A DNA stretch of 64,000 nucleotides from Gigaspora rosea. Lineage: Eukaryota > Glomeromycota > Glomeromycetes > Diversisporales > Gigasporaceae. The translations under genes were made by a program, and so were the position numbers. Below are positions 11,124 to 23,319 of this stretch, piece by piece. The notes beneath the pieces are model-generated. The model searched no databases. It saw only the letters and a program-made list of their open reading frames with translations, and was not told the origin of the DNA. Numbering within the stretch: the stretch's first letter is position 1; each line of letters opens with the position of its first letter. Location: positions 399,856 through 463,855 of the forward strand of contig QKWP01000040.1 in assembly GCA_003550325.1 (NCBI GenBank), read 5' to 3'.

Positions 11124-11834
11124 CAGGGATGGTAAATGACCTGGTCATTTGCCAATTTTTCAAATGACCTCATATGACCTCAAAATGACCGCTCATTTGA
11201 GGTCATCCAAATTTTGGTCATTTGGAAATGACTCGTGACAAAATGGTCATTTCCAAATGGCCGGGGTCATTTGTCATTAGGTCATTTTGCATAAAGTTGA
11301 CATCCTACCGATCACAAAAAAACTTGTATAATGCATGTTTTAAATATTGCGTATTTTCGCATCATTTCTCAATTCACGTCGATTATTAATTAGCGTGCCA
11401 TTAGTAAATTTGAAATGATCTATATCATTTTATAATCGGTATATTGTTATTCACGAACTTTTTCTTATTTTTTTTTAAAATACATTGTTTTTTTGTCTAG
11501 TGTTTTTTTTAATCACTTCATACCTGATCTTATGATTCGATTAGGATGTCATTTTACAACCAGTCTGGAAATGACCTAGTCATTTAGCCAAAATACAAAT
11601 GGCAATCATTCATCAAATGATTCAGTATTTATCATGTGTAATAATTTTTATTAGATAGCATCTAGCAACGTTTTATTTTACGAAGAACAATAATCAATTT
11701 TGATTGACTAAAAGTATTAGATAATCGATAACCAGAGTTAAATGACCTTAAGCCATTTGGGCCGTGAAATGACCAATGACTGATCTTTTGTCATTTGAGT
11801 CATTTGGGTCATTTAAAGTTATTTACCATCCCTG
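11124..11834. mobile_element. Non-autonomous hAT element (MITE), 711 bp
   Basis: The ends are CAGGGATGGTAAATGACC and its inverted partner GTTATTTACCATCCCTG. The flanks are ATATATAT (11116-11123) and ATATTTAT (11835-11842), an 8-bp target duplication with one mismatch. CAGGG-type termini and 8-bp duplications are characteristic of hAT transposons. The subterminal regions carry many GTCATTTG boxes in both orientations, as expected of transposase-binding motif clusters. No ORF inside. Confidence 0.8.
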
Positions 11835-11843
11835 ATATTTATA

Positions 11844-12184
11844 GGGCTACGCAAAGTTAATTTTTCGTTTTGCATTACATGGTAGGATTTTTTTTTTTTT
11901 AATTTACTGTAAATTAATAGCACATCTAAGGTTATACAAGGTTAATTCATTTTACACAAAAAGGAATCAAAAAATTGGGTCAGCAGTCATATTTTTTCCG
12001 TCAGTCCTATCGGACAATTACAAGAAATTAAGGTCTCCATCGGGTGACACCAGATGAGAATAGCAGAAAAAAAATAATTGCCAAAAATCGAATATTGGCA
12101 TAATTGTAATCTAAAAAAAAAATTTGAAAAATTGAAAAAATGGGTTGGCGGGTAATACAAAACGAAAAATCAACTTGTGTGCCT
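11844..12184. mobile_element. TIR element with AAAGTTAATTTTTCGTTTTG ends
   Basis: The left end GGGCTACGCAAAGTTAATTT is mirrored by GATTTTTCGTTTTGTATTAC read from the right end. Flanking TA on both sides suggests a TA target site. It abuts the target duplication of the neighbouring hAT MITE. Similar ends occur at 10904-10948 and possibly near 18245 and 46434. Confidence 0.65.
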
Positions 12185-13285
12185 AAAATATGACAATTTT
12201 GTTAATGCTGATAGTATATTAGTTAACAAATTATCTAAATTAATAAAGGCATGATTTATTTATGTCGTAAAGACATATGGCAGCATTTATTTCGAACTTT
12301 TAATATAAGATTAATTAAATTTTTTAACTTACGCTTCAATTAAATTTTTAACTTTCGCTTCAATTCATATCTTTTAAAATTCACAATTTGTTTGGCTGAT
12401 CAACATGTGTCATATTTTCCATATTTGGGACGGTACTGTCTGTAGATATAGCCAGTCAATAGATATTAACCTTAAGCGACCGGTTAAAATTATAGCCGGT
12501 GCAAGATTTTAATTTCAATTGTAAAAATCATATGTCGACAATCGATGTCAGGTGATACAGATCTTTTGGAGGTAGTCATGGGTTCATTATTATAAACATT
12601 AATATAAATTATTTTGTCACTATTTAGATTTTGCTTAATTGTTTAAATAATTGATAAGCTACAACCGGTTATTCATTCGTGGCTATCGACAATTACTGAC
12701 CAATAGCCAACATAGCCGAACGCATGTAAACTTACAGGCTAACTTTCTTCTCATTGATCAATCACTAACAATTGTATTTATACGGTTTTAGTACCTTTTA
12801 AAAATGTAACATTTCACAAGTAAAAATAAAAATTAAGTCCGTATCTATCGTAAAGACTAACAGTTACTATGCAAAATAATCCAAAAAGATCCAAATCTGG
12901 AGGTACTTTGCTTAGAAGGTAAAATTTCTACGTATATTATAACTATAGAACTATATATAATTTTTATAAAAAATACCAATAAACAAACTTCTTTTTTAAG
13001 AATAAATAAAACGCTTTACTGAGCTACGTATACAATGTTTTAGAACATAGTGTAAAGAACTTTTAATGTGTAAAAGTGAAGTTAGTTATAAACAACAAAA
13101 ACGTTTGAAAATTTTAGAGATTACAACAAACTTTGTATAGTCTAATTGATTTTTTTACAATAAGCGTTAATTATAATACAGTAGGCTATATGATTTCAGA
13201 TCTCATATTACTTCGGTATAATAAATGAAATAAGGTTTAGGAAAACATTCAGTGCACAACACTTGAAGACCAAAATAATTATAGC
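12185..13285. other. Gene-free AT-rich stretch
   Basis: No convincing ORF. Around 12420-12720 short CCGGTTA/TAACCGG pairs and GCCAATAG-like words hint at a decayed inverted-repeat element, but the ends could not be fixed. Confidence 0.5.
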
Positions 13286-13782
13286 ATATCAGCGGATCGG
13301 CATAATTGGGTAAATCGACCAATCATGATCGAGGATTATCAAAAAAATTTTACACGAAAATTTATTATAGAGCGAATTTTCACCAAAACGACCTTTTTAA
13401 CCAGCTTTGCATTTATAATTAAGTAGGTAGAACATTATGAAATTCATGTAATTAATTAGAAGCAAAAAGTAGGTTAAAAATGTCATTTTTTTGAAAATTA
13501 GCTTCCGAATTTACCCTTGATAGTTACCAACCATCTAACAATGCCCAACCCATCCTAAAACGCCCGAATATTTCAACAAACAGTAAAAGTACTTCTTTCT
13601 ACAGCTTGGCATAGCTCTTTTATTGAGTTTTTTTTTTGGTTTTTTAACTCATCTAGACATCAAAGAAGCCCTTTTGTTAGTTGTAACAAGTGCTTCATTT
13701 GTTAGTTTTCAACATCACTTAGGAGCAACTTTTTGTATAACAGTTTATCAAAAAAGGCCCAATTGTGCTGATCCACTAATAT
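13286..13782. mobile_element. MITE, 497 bp, AGCGGATCGGCATAATTGGG ends
   Basis: The left terminus ATATCAGCGGATCGGCATAA is matched on the other strand by ATATTAGTGGATCAGCACAA. The interior has no ORF. The target duplication is not clear. Confidence 0.65.
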
Positions 13783-13824
13783 GAAAGCAATAGCTATTGA
13801 TACAGAAAAGGTATTCAAAAAAAT

Positions 13825-13873
13825 AAAGCTGCTAACTTGTAGTTTAGTTAAATTACTACAATTTAGCAGCTTT
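13825..13873. repeat. 49-bp palindrome
   Basis: AAAGCTGCTAACTTGTAG pairs with CTACAATTTAGCAGCTTT across a short TTAGTTAAATTA-type loop. It is likely a small fold-back element. Confidence 0.65.
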
Positions 13874-14879
13874 GTTTTTTAAAAAAATTATTTTTTTTTT
13901 AATTTATAAAATTTTAAAGATATTTTATTTTTATATAATATATAAAAATTTGTCAAAAATGGGACAAATTATGTGACTTTGTCTCTTATAATTTGTCAAC
14001 TTTAAAAATTAGATTTTTAGAAAGTTTTTAGCCGATTAGGTTTTAGCAAATTAAATATAAAAATCAAATTATAGCCAATCAAATTTAAGAAATCAAGAAA
14101 ACATCAAAATTTAATAAAATAGGACAAAGTCACATGATTTTAGTCTTTAAGTGTTGTGCACTATTTATTTAAGAAAATATATTTGATTCTTTTTTTATAG
14201 AGTTAATTTCACAACTATAATTTTATTGACTAATTGTTATATGCTTGCACATATGACCAATCATAAAAAACATTAATTTCATGTAATCTACCAATCATGA
14301 GAAAGTTAGCCTATAGTGTTGGAATGTGACCAGGTCACAACAAATCATATGCTAAGTTCAAGAGAATTCTCTAGACATTTACAATTTATATGATTTTATA
14401 CTTACTAAAATCATGTAATTATATCTACTACATAGCAGATAATAGTACATATGTATACATACATATCTATTATTATAAGGCATTATACTGTACAGATTCA
14501 ACAGATGTACATGTATATGCATAAAGAGAGAATCTTATATTCTTGGCAAAATATTTTCTGGCCAGATTGATTTTGGAAATCATGAAACTACCAATTTTTG
14601 CACTATTCATGTTTGGCAATATAACTATAAAATATATTTAGAATTTTATCCTACTGCTCATGTGGTCCATAACCAGTTTCTAGAATTGTGTCTAGCAATT
14701 GCACCTTTCATTATTGTTTTAAACATCCAGTCTGTTTAATTAGACTAATACAGAAGCCATTTTTGATATTTGGGCTATTTATTTGAGCTAATGACCATAC
14801 CTGTTAGTCAACTTAACTAAGATCTTCTACCCAGTGGTGAATAATAATTTGCTATATATAGTACTACTGTATTTTCATA

Positions 14880-15085
14880 TAATAATGCACATGTGTGTTA
14901 TTTCAAAATTGCAACTTATTTAAAAATTGTCTATTTGACTCAAAATAATGCACATGTGTGTTTTGAAATAGTGTATAATAAATATAAGTACAGCATATAT
15001 GTCTATTAAATATTAGCATATTGATCTAAAATATACATATGTGCATTACAAAATAATGCACTAGTACGAAAATAAAGTACAGGTG
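14880..15085. repeat. AATGCACATGTGTG repeat cluster / MITE
   Basis: AATAATGCACATGTGTG occurs at about 14882 and 14944, and inverted forms (GTGCATTA, GGTGTGCATTATTATG) near 15040 and 15080. This suggests a decayed TIR element. The surrounding 13880-15280 is otherwise featureless AT-rich DNA. Confidence 0.5.
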
Positions 15086-15289
15086 TGCATTATTATGTAA
15101 AAATATAGTATATATACAGTATTATATATGTTTGTACTATATGCTAAAATTTTTGCTAATCATATATTAAGAGGGTCTCAATAAAAATATTGATATAGAA
15201 ATTGACCAATCTTATTTGTTAATTTGATCAACACAAAAATTTCTGGAGTTTTGTTAGATAAATTAAATATAACAAAGCTTTTTTTTTAA

Positions 15290-15660
15290 TATATGGGCCC
15301 TCAAAAGTAGAAACCAAGGAATTTGGCTGATTACGGGTTTTGAGAAAATCGGCAAAAACTATTTTGTTACACAAAATCAAACCAATCTAAAATTAGGTTA
15401 TTCATGATTAACAAACCTGTTTAAACAGGATCATTAGATCTATAGATTCTGTATTACTATCAGTAAATCTCGGTAAATCTATTTTTAGATTATAGCGACA
15501 AAAGCTTTTAACTGTTGTATTGCAAAAATATATAAAGTAATCAGAGTTTCATTATTAAGTAAAAAAGATTGGGTCTAAAATTTTACACCTAATCAATCAA
15601 ACAGGTCAATTTTCAAAAAATAGTCAAATTCCTTGGTTTCTACTTTTGAGGGCCCATATA
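15290..15660. mobile_element. TIR element, 371 bp, perfect 36-bp inverted ends
   Basis: The left end TATATGGGCCCTCAAAAGTA is repeated perfectly in inverse at 15625-15660, and identity extends to 36 bp. Perfect ends suggest a recent insertion. TA or a longer AT-rich target is possible; superfamily unassigned. Confidence 0.8.
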
Positions 15661-15737
15661 CATAATTGTATGTTTATATAAATTATATAGCTTGCATTAT
15701 ATAAATATATATTTCAGTATTTATAAATTTTGTTAAA

Positions 15738-16195
15738 TACAGTCTGACCTCTCTATAATCACCAAGTTTGTCAAACCCTATTTTGATATTGTATAGAGGT
15801 ATGAATATAAAAAAAATACCTTGTTCTAGTCATATGACCAAAGGCCAATAAGTAATATATTAGTGCATTTGAAATACTATTAAAAATTTAAAATGTTTTA
15901 TAGTATATAACTTTTAATCCAGTGGCCAATTTGAATAAAGCAACTACTAGAGTCCAAATCATCCAAATCAAATTACAAATGCTAAGAACATTAAGGATTT
16001 TTTACTCAGATGAGTTTGTTGTAGATATCATGCAAATTCATGGATTAGCATTAATATTATGCATTATCGTGGCTACGCCATGATAATGCATGATATTGAT
16101 GCTAATCTATGAATTTGCATAATATCCACAACAAACCATTTAATATTTGATATATTCCCTGGATCCTAACATCCTGTAATTTTTTCACTAATATT
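15738..16195. mobile_element. pogo-like MITE, interrupted and truncated
   Basis: It starts TACAGTCTGACCTCTCTATA, close to 32964, 19661 and 18911 (TACAGTC... ends with TA flank, the style of pogo/Tc1-mariner elements). It contains the AAAGGCCAATAAGTAA and CTTTTAATCCAGTGG blocks also present in the 33.7 kb copy. A 123-bp hairpin (16014-16136) interrupts it, after which homology to the 33.9 kb copy resumes at CATTTAA. No right terminus. Confidence 0.55.
16014..16136. mobile_element. 123-bp near-perfect fold-back element
   Basis: Two arms of about 57 bp, starting GTTTGTTGTAGATATCATGC and ending in its inverted form, flank the centre GGCTACGCC. Only a handful of mismatches separate the arms. Confidence 0.8.
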
Positions 16196-16375
16196 TTCCT
16201 TTTTAAATCTTTCGTTTACATTACTTTTTATTTACATATATTTCCTTTTACATATAATTTTATAAATAAAAATACCAAATCCAAAACGAAAAAGAAAGAA
16301 TTTTATAATATACTAGTTCATATTTTTACTAGTGCACATACTTATATTCCAGATACTTCTTCTGAGTATAGTGTT

Positions 16376-17620
16376 GTTACAAATACTCCAAAATTAGAAC
16401 TTGAACAAAAATTAGAGTTTTATAAAAAAAGGCTACTGTTCCAAATACAGAAAGAGCTACACAAAATTGGATGGATAAGTTTAAGAATTTCATCGCAATT
16501 ATAACTATATTATGCCAATTGAAAGTATTGCTGATCTTCACCTTATTGAACATCAAGTATGTGAATATGTTGCACAAATAGCAAAAAAAGATGGAGGAGA
16601 ATATAAGGCTAAAACTGTTCAACAAGCAGTTGATGGAATCAATAAATATATTATTAAGCACAGATCTATTTAGGGTTTAAATTTGCATGATAAATATTAG
16701 TTTCTGAGCTTGTATGATATTGTAAATACGAAATAAAAGATTTGCAAGAAAAGGAATAGGTAAAAAAGAGGGTTCAGTTGCACTAACAGCTCAACAGGTT
16801 AAAGAAATTTTCAATAATGAATTTTTAATCTCTAATACATCTGAGAGCTAGTTGTATCGAGTTTTTTTTGCATTTCAATGATTTTTGCTTGCTACGGTAG
16901 TGAACATTGCACTCTTCAGATTAATCAATTTCAAATTCAATTTGATGGCAGTATTTTATTTTATTGTTATTATAGCAAAAACAATCAACAGGAAATTCTT
17001 GGAGGTGCTGCACAAAATATATACTTATCACCTGATTTATCTGGAATAACTGGACCTGTTATTAATATAGTAAAATATATTTCAAAACATTCCTCAGATG
17101 CTTCAAGTAATTTTTATTTACATCCTAAAGGATTGGCAAGCTACTAGTATTTGGTATTACAAGAAACATTGTGGAATTAATAAAGTTCTAAATTTTATAA
17201 AAGATATTAGAAATAAAGTTAAAGTACAACTTCCTAATAGAATTTTGATAAATCATTCTGGCAAAAAGACTGCTACTCAAATTCTTCAAGATGCTGATAT
17301 CCCGAATATGCAATTATGAATATTACTGGACATAAAAGTGCTCTAAGTATATGTGTATACAAAAATGTCAATGAGCAACAATACATCAACACGATGAATA
17401 CTTTAATTAGAATGATAGAACCATTAGCTGATTCAACTAATATTATAGCTTAAGATTCTTCTGTAGTACTTACTGAATCTACCAAATCTTATATAAATGT
17501 GTGAATACATTTTCTTCTCAAAGTATAACATATATTGATCAAAGTCATATAGCTAGCAATTTACAAAATCAGCCACCAATTTTTAATAATTGCTACTTTT
17601 CTAATATTATATTCAATTTA
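16376..17620 (+). pseudogene. Crypton/DUF3504-type tyrosine recombinase, decayed
   Basis: A discontinuous frame resembles the tyrosine recombinases of Crypton elements and the related DUF3504 domain, which cut and rejoin DNA through a tyrosine. The N-terminal part (about 16440-16670) reads ERATQNWMDKFKNFI, then IADLHLIEHQVCEYVAQIAK and KTVQQAVDGINKYIIKH. The catalytic part (about 16880-17440) reads GSEH, NQFQIQFDG, YYSKNNQQ, NHSGKKTATQIL and ITGHKSALSICVYKNV. The histidine and tyrosine regions survive. The arginine normally in R-G-G-E-H reads tyrosine (CYGSEH), and HSGRKT reads HSGKKT, so two arginine positions are lost. Frameshifts near 16440, 16505 and 17140, with stops near 16674 and 16850, confirm decay. 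A PPIFNNCYFS tail near 17574 may mark the protein end. Confidence 0.7.
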
Positions 17621-17809
17621 TATTTTCTTTTAATCATATAGCTATTTTTATTAAATAAATATTGTGTTGTCTTATAGCTTACTTTTATTTTTTAAAGATT
17701 TAAATACTTTAAATAGTATATTTGCAAATTCTATTTCTTGTATATTTTAACAATCTAATACCTTATATTTGCAATGTCACTCTTATTATAATAAATGTGG
17801 CTTTACCGT

Positions 17810-18003
17810 CAGTAGGCCCCCGGACAATTCTATAGTAGGTGGTAGGGTAAAAAGTGGGTAGATTTTGGACCAAATTCACCTTAATTCTGGTCAAAATTAA
17901 TATTATTTTTAATTTTGACCAGAATTTAGATGAGTTTGGTCCAAAAAATCTACTCACTTTTTACCTCTCACATTTATTAGAATTATCCGGGGTCCTCCAT
18001 CAG
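17810..18003. mobile_element. Palindromic MITE, ~194 bp
   Basis: Arms carrying CCCCGGACAATTCTA, GGGTAAAAAGTGGGTAGATT and GGACCAAATTCA are mirrored to the right of the centre ATTAATATTATTTTTAATT. The ends contain CAGTAGG and CTGATGG, reminiscent of pogo/jerky-like termini. Confidence 0.7.
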
Positions 18004-18419
18004 TTAAAAAAATAGATTAAAATTTTTCTACATGATGTCATCCTGTGTAATATTTATAGATATCTTCATAGATGAACACTTTTAATAAAGTTTAAATTCA
18101 GATAGTTCTGAGTATGAAAATATCAGTAAACTTTATCATGGACAACCATTAGGAGACATAGAATATTTCAAGTAATTTAATATATAATTAAAATTAGTAA
18201 TTATAAATTATTTAAAATAATAAATATTTAACTAAGACTGTTCAAAGTTAATTTTTCAGTTAACCTCACCCCTTCTCTTCTCCTTTGAGATATTTCTAGT
18301 AAAATGAACATAGAAAAAAGTAAAAATTAAAATATACCAATATTATATAATCTCAAAATAAAGCAAAAGAATATGGTCTAAATTTTGTCTAAATTAAACT
18401 TAATTTAGGCTGAAATGTG

Positions 18420-18720
18420 AAAACATCCCTATGCATTATTTCATGATTATATAGCAAATATAAAATAAAATATAATTTAAAATAAAAAAATAATTTAAAT
18501 AAAATAAAAAATATTTAAAAAAATAATTTAAAAAAAAACAAAAATAATTTAAAAAAAACAAAAATAATTTAAAATAAAAAAATAATTTTAAAAAAAATAA
18601 TTTTAAAAAAATAATTTAAAATAAAAAAGTAATTTAAAAAATTAAATTAAAATAAATTAAAAAAAAATAAAAAAATAATTTAAAACAATAAAAAAATAAA
18701 AAAAATAAATTATAAAAAAT
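18420..18720. repeat. Low-complexity AATTTAAAATAAAAA repeat tract
   Basis: About 300 bp of A/T only, built of AATAATTTAAAATAAAAAA-type units. Confidence 0.9.
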
Positions 18721-18910
18721 AAATCTAAAATTTTAGTTCCTTATAGTTATCCTTTTATATAAGTCTATTTTATTTTCAATCAAACAATTTAAAACTACTA
18801 AAAAAAGAGCTTCTAAAATAGTTTTTATTCAATTGTAAAGAACTAGAAAACTAGTATAATAAGTAAAAAGAAATATTTAAACAAACAAATAATTTTATAG
18901 AAATAACAAT

Positions 18911-19088
18911 TACAGTCACACTCCTATATAAGCACCTTCTATATAAGCACATTTCTTTATATGCACTTTTATTTCTTAAACCAACTAATATTAATCATAT
19001 AAAAATTACTCTCTACATAAGCACATTTCAATATAAGAACTCTTTTTTTTTAGTCCCAATGGTGTGATTATATGGGAGTGTGACTGTA
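18911..19088. mobile_element. pogo-like MITE, 178 bp
   Basis: TACAGTCACACTCCTATATA at the left is mirrored by GGAGTGTGACTGTA at the right, with TA at each outer edge as in Tc1-mariner/pogo target duplication. Internal TATAAGCAC boxes recur four times. Confidence 0.8.
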
Positions 19089-19660
19089 CAAATAATTATT
19101 TGAATTGATACTTTTTTAAGCTATCTGATTAGTGATTTATTTTATTTAATAAAAGTCTTTGGCCAATAGGAATTTAAAGAAATTAGTAAACTCAAAATTC
19201 CAATCTGTGATCACTACAGATCCAATTATAAGATTACAAGAATTTTGGCTATAAAATTGTACATTATGATAGCAGTAAATATTAGTTATATAAATAAAAT
19301 ATACTAAAAACTCTACTCTTTATTTAAACAAAATTCTATACTTTGCAAAACTCTTGACCCAGAATTAGTAGACAGAAAGAGGCATGGTTAATTTGGTCTG
19401 GGTCTCAAGATTCATTTTAAAGCCTTGCTGCAGTATGGTCAAGCAAAGATAAATATTTCTTTATTTCTTAGATATGGTTCTTCTTGAGGTGATTTTAATT
19501 CTACTCTTTTGAATTGTTTTTTTCTTTTATTCTAGAGTGCAAGATAAAGAAAGTTCAAATTCAATTGCTAATTTTATTAATGATTGTTACATAATCAAAG
19601 GTAAAATTGGATTGATACAAGTGAATAATTGAAAGTAGCAATTGATTGTTTGATAAATTA

Positions 19661-20394
19661 CAGTTGTCTCTCCCTACAGTCACACCCCATATAGTCACAC
19701 CTCTATTTAAGCACCCAATATTGCATGATGGACTTAAATATAGTAAAAAACCTCATTATAGTCACAAATCACTTATAATCACTATCACCATAAAAATTTA
19801 CTATAGTCACCAATTCCTAACTAAATATGGATTATAAAATCTGATTGGCCAATATTTATATGTATATTTAAAATAATCTATTAAAGCTTCTTAAAGGTTT
19901 AATAGCAAAAACTTTTGATCCAATGATCCGATTTGGATAAAACAGCTACCAAAATGTTTGTCTCAATGAGACGATTCTAAAAAGCCCAAAATTGGTAAAA
20001 TCTAATCACAAATTCCTAGGATTGTTAAGGATTTGTGTCACTTCATGTGTTTAAGAATTGATTAAATTTAAACATCTGAGTGAAAAATCCTTAGTGATCT
20101 TGGGTTCTAAATTAAACTTGGATGATTTTAGACTCATTAGAATTGTCACATTGAGACAAGAACTCTGGTACCAGTAGTTATTTCATCTAAATTGGACCAC
20201 TGGATCAAAAGTTATTCACTGTTAAACATTTTGTTTTTTAATAATATTTCAATAAGTTACAAATACATATTATATTAAACACTCATTGGCATACGGGCAC
20301 GTGACTATGATTAGTATTTTATTTATAGTCACACCTCTAAACAATCACTATAATAGAGCGCGACCAACTTGGTGACTATAGGGAGGGATGACTG
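19661..20394. mobile_element. pogo-like element with internal fold-back arms, ~734 bp
   Basis: Ends CAGTTGTCTCTCCCTACAGT and inverted CAGTCATCCCTCCCTATAGT match. Multiple ATAGTCAC boxes lie near both ends. The centre carries two inverted arms (TTTTGATCCAATGATCC ... CAATGAGACGATTCTAA and mirror) shared with 29.5, 33.8 and 45.7 kb. No transposase. Confidence 0.7.
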
Positions 20395-20479
20395 TGCTAA
20401 AGCAACTTTGTTATATAAGTACTATACGTACTGTACGCTAAAAAAATTTGGACATCATATAAATGGCACATCACTAGTG

Positions 20480-20690
20480 GTGGGTGGGCGGGTACTAACG
20501 AAGAGGACCAACATCTCTCACGCAATACCTTATTCTTACACATTTTCCATACCCATAAATGTCCGTCACCAATATCACATACCTGCTCAACTAAACCATT
20601 ATCTCTCACGCTTACTCATTTTCCATACTCATAATATCCGTCACCAATACCTCATACTTATCACTCATCAACTTACGTCATGGGCCCGGT
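20480..20690. repeat. ~85-bp imperfect tandem duplication
   Basis: ATCTCTCACGC, CATTTTCCATAC and TCCGTCACCAATA recur in the same order about 85 bp apart. The 111- and 70-codon ORFs over this block are repeat by-products. Confidence 0.6.
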
Positions 20691-20814
20691 TCACGGTCTC
20701 GTGACAAATGGATGCCACGTGACTTCGTTCACGGCATCTCATTATCCGTTATTTGTGGTAGATATAATCAAAACCATATGAATTATAAGTGTCCGGAGAC
20801 TTTCCCTACGTCCA

Positions 20815-21003
20815 ATTTAATGAGGTCATAAAAGTTCATGGTCATATGAATTCACTAACTGCTAATTGAATTGAACTTAGTAATATGACTGAAAATTCCA
20901 GAGACCGCTAAACAGTGACGTCATATACTAAGTTCGATTTGGTGAGGTCATAAGATCATGGCCATATGAATTCACCAATTGAATTGAACTTAGTAATATG
21001 ACC
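20815..21003. repeat. ~120-bp tandem duplication
   Basis: GAGGTCATAA, CATGGTCATATGAATTCAC and TTGAATTGAACTTAGTAATA occur twice, about 120 bp apart, with small indels. 21010-21930 beyond it holds nothing recognisable. Confidence 0.7.
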
Positions 21004-21937
21004 TGTTATGATCTGATCATGTGTGAAGGGTAAACTACACACTGGATGGTACGTCATTGAATTCCGAACATTGCAAGACCTCTAAAATCTCTTGAATTCG
21101 TAATATAGTCAAAATCTTCTCGATAGTAAAGAGCAAATATATTAAAAACGACTGAAATCTTTCATATACCCGATATTGGTATAATATTCGTTATTCGTCT
21201 CATTACTATGTAAAAATAAGTACATAGGCGAGACTTTCATTCTGAATAAAAAAATAACATAATTTAGAGTTCAATATTATAGTACTAAATGGGGGTTTCC
21301 TTATTAATTCCCAAATACTAAAGTTATAGCCTGTGAATAAATTGAACTCTAATAATCCTAATTACTTGGACCACGTCACCATTCGAAGCCTTCCATTATT
21401 AGGGTTTAGTATATCGTTTATATATATTTTTTTAGAAGCTGTTTATTATTAGTATTACCAATATCCTAACGTCCTTCATTTCCAAACATTTACCACTTTT
21501 AAAATATATGTACATACTTATGTGGTAATTGCACTAAAGACAAAAAAAAAGATAGATAGTATTTATAATTTCATAAAAAAGAGGATTTCTAACTCTGGTA
21601 TGTAGGGGTCTCTATCATATTCCCAACCAAAAAATTGACCATAACTAATTTAACTCTAACTTTATGCGGAATTTTGATATTGATGATAAGATCCAGCACG
21701 TAGAATACTTAAAGAATGATTGTAGTTAACTCAAAGGAAGAGTTCATTTTGACATTTTTCTCAGTGGATTATAAAACTTCATATCCTGTCCTAACCTTAA
21801 GTCTATATCTTATAATATAGTATTGATCTACTCTAAACATTAAAAGGTTACCAAAAACTCGGATCTCATTTCCTAATATTATATCATTATTAAAGATGGC
21901 AATAAAAACCCACATAATAAAATTTTTAATGTAATTA

Positions 21938-22127
21938 GGGAACTAACATTTATTACGTAAATACAGCCTCTTCAGAGTCAGTCATTTGATAATTACAAGT
22001 TCTAAAGTAATCCATCGTTTATAATTGTGATTTCTAAAGTAATCCATTATTTGATAATTGCGAACTTGTAATTGTCAAATGACTGACTCTGGAGGGGGCT
22101 ATATTTACGTAATAAGTATTAGTTCCC
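21938..22127. mobile_element. PIF/Harbinger-like MITE, 190 bp, TTA target duplication
   Basis: GGGAACTAACATTTATTACG and its inverse GGGAACTAATACTTATTACG form the ends, with inverted similarity of about 70 bp (AGAGTCAGTCATTTGA). TTA flanks both sides (21935-21937 and 22128-22130). GG-type ends with 3-bp TWA duplications suit PIF/Harbinger MITEs. Confidence 0.8.
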
Positions 22128-22487
22128 TTATTAAAGCCCGATGGTCTCCAAACACTAGAATATTTAGAGCATATATTTACGCATATTTGGGCATTTTGAA
22201 ATATTCGGGTAGGTCTATATTTCGTAATGAAATGACAACTATCAACAAAAATGAAATAATATTAAGACAGCAAATCCTGTAAATTTTGTAGATCACTAAA
22301 ACAGATTTTGATAACATACGTATAATACTTGATAAAAGCACTAAAATTTAATTATTTTCCTTAAAACTGTGTATATTTAAATTGCTCAATTATAAACTTT
22401 TTTAAATGTTTATTAGTTTTTGTTAAACTCCCTTTAAATATTGCAAATTGTAAAATTTGTTTATTTATTTGATTGGATTTATTAATT

Positions 22488-22770
22488 TTGTGCACCGTGC
22501 ACAGCTGTGCACCCCATAAAAACAAATACAAACAATAATTAGGACAGCTATGCACCCTATAGTAACAAATACAAACAATTATTAGGATTAGGGTTAGGGT
22601 TAGGGTTGTATTAGGATTAAATTTAGAATTTAAAGGTATCATCGCGAGAGGAGCATTTTTTGCTAAATGTGCATCAGGGGTTACCATAGTAAAACTTTGA
22701 GATTGCAATAGGGGTTATTCTAGTAAAATTTTAAAACATAAAGGGGTGCACAGCTGTGCATGTGCACATA
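22488..22770. mobile_element. TIR element with GTGCACAGCTGTGCAC ends and (TTAGGG)3 core
   Basis: CACAGCTGTGCACCCC near the left end is mirrored by GGGGTGCACAGCTGTG near the right. TTAGGGTTAGGGTTAGGGTT is at 22588-22607. CAAATACAAACAATTATTAGGA occurs twice near the left end with small changes. Confidence 0.7.
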
Positions 22771-22771
22771 A

Positions 22772-23023
22772 GGCCAGCCAAATTGATTCTTTGTTTAACA
22801 TAACATAAAATATCTGGAAGAGGGGGGTGGGCATTGAAAAAAAAAACACAAAAATAATAATACTGAAATTTTATTGGTTGATTTCACATATTAGTTATGT
22901 AAAATTTAAAAAATTGAGAGGGGCAAATACTATTAATTACTATTAATGTGTATTGGACTTATATAAATTTTAAAAAATTAGGGGAGGGGGTCATGTTAAA
23001 CAAAGAATTAAATTGGTCTGGCC
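22772..23023. mobile_element. PIF/Harbinger-like MITE, 252 bp, TAA target duplication
   Basis: GGCCAGCCAAATTGATTCTT and inverted GGCCAGACCAATTTAATTCT ends are each followed by TTTGTTTAACAT. TAA flanks both sides (22769-22771 and 23024-23026). Same family as 53175-55038. Confidence 0.75.
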
Positions 23024-23319
23024 TAACCCCTATTTATAGTTTGATTTAATTTCTTATGTAAAAAAAATATTTTAGAAAATTGAAAATAACAGTAATGCAA
23101 ATAACATTAAAAAATGTTAAACTATAGCTTAGTTTTTTTTTAAAAAAAAATTAAATTAATATTGCAATTTATTAAATTATTATTAGTTTTATTATTCCTA
23201 ATATCTTAATAAGATTTTTATTTTATTTTTTTTAATGTTTATCTGCTATTTTTTTTAATACAAGTTTGAAATTATAGTGAAAGTATATTACAACTTAAAA
23301 TGGTCTATTTTATGTTTTC

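Noticed and set aside
20369-20704. 111-codon ORF and its antisense 70-codon ORF
   Set aside because: They lie over the end of a pogo-like element and a tandem duplication; composition is not protein-like.
22361-22708. 115-codon minus-strand ORF
   Set aside because: It crosses a TIR element and its TTAGGG core, giving a Leu-Thr repeat.
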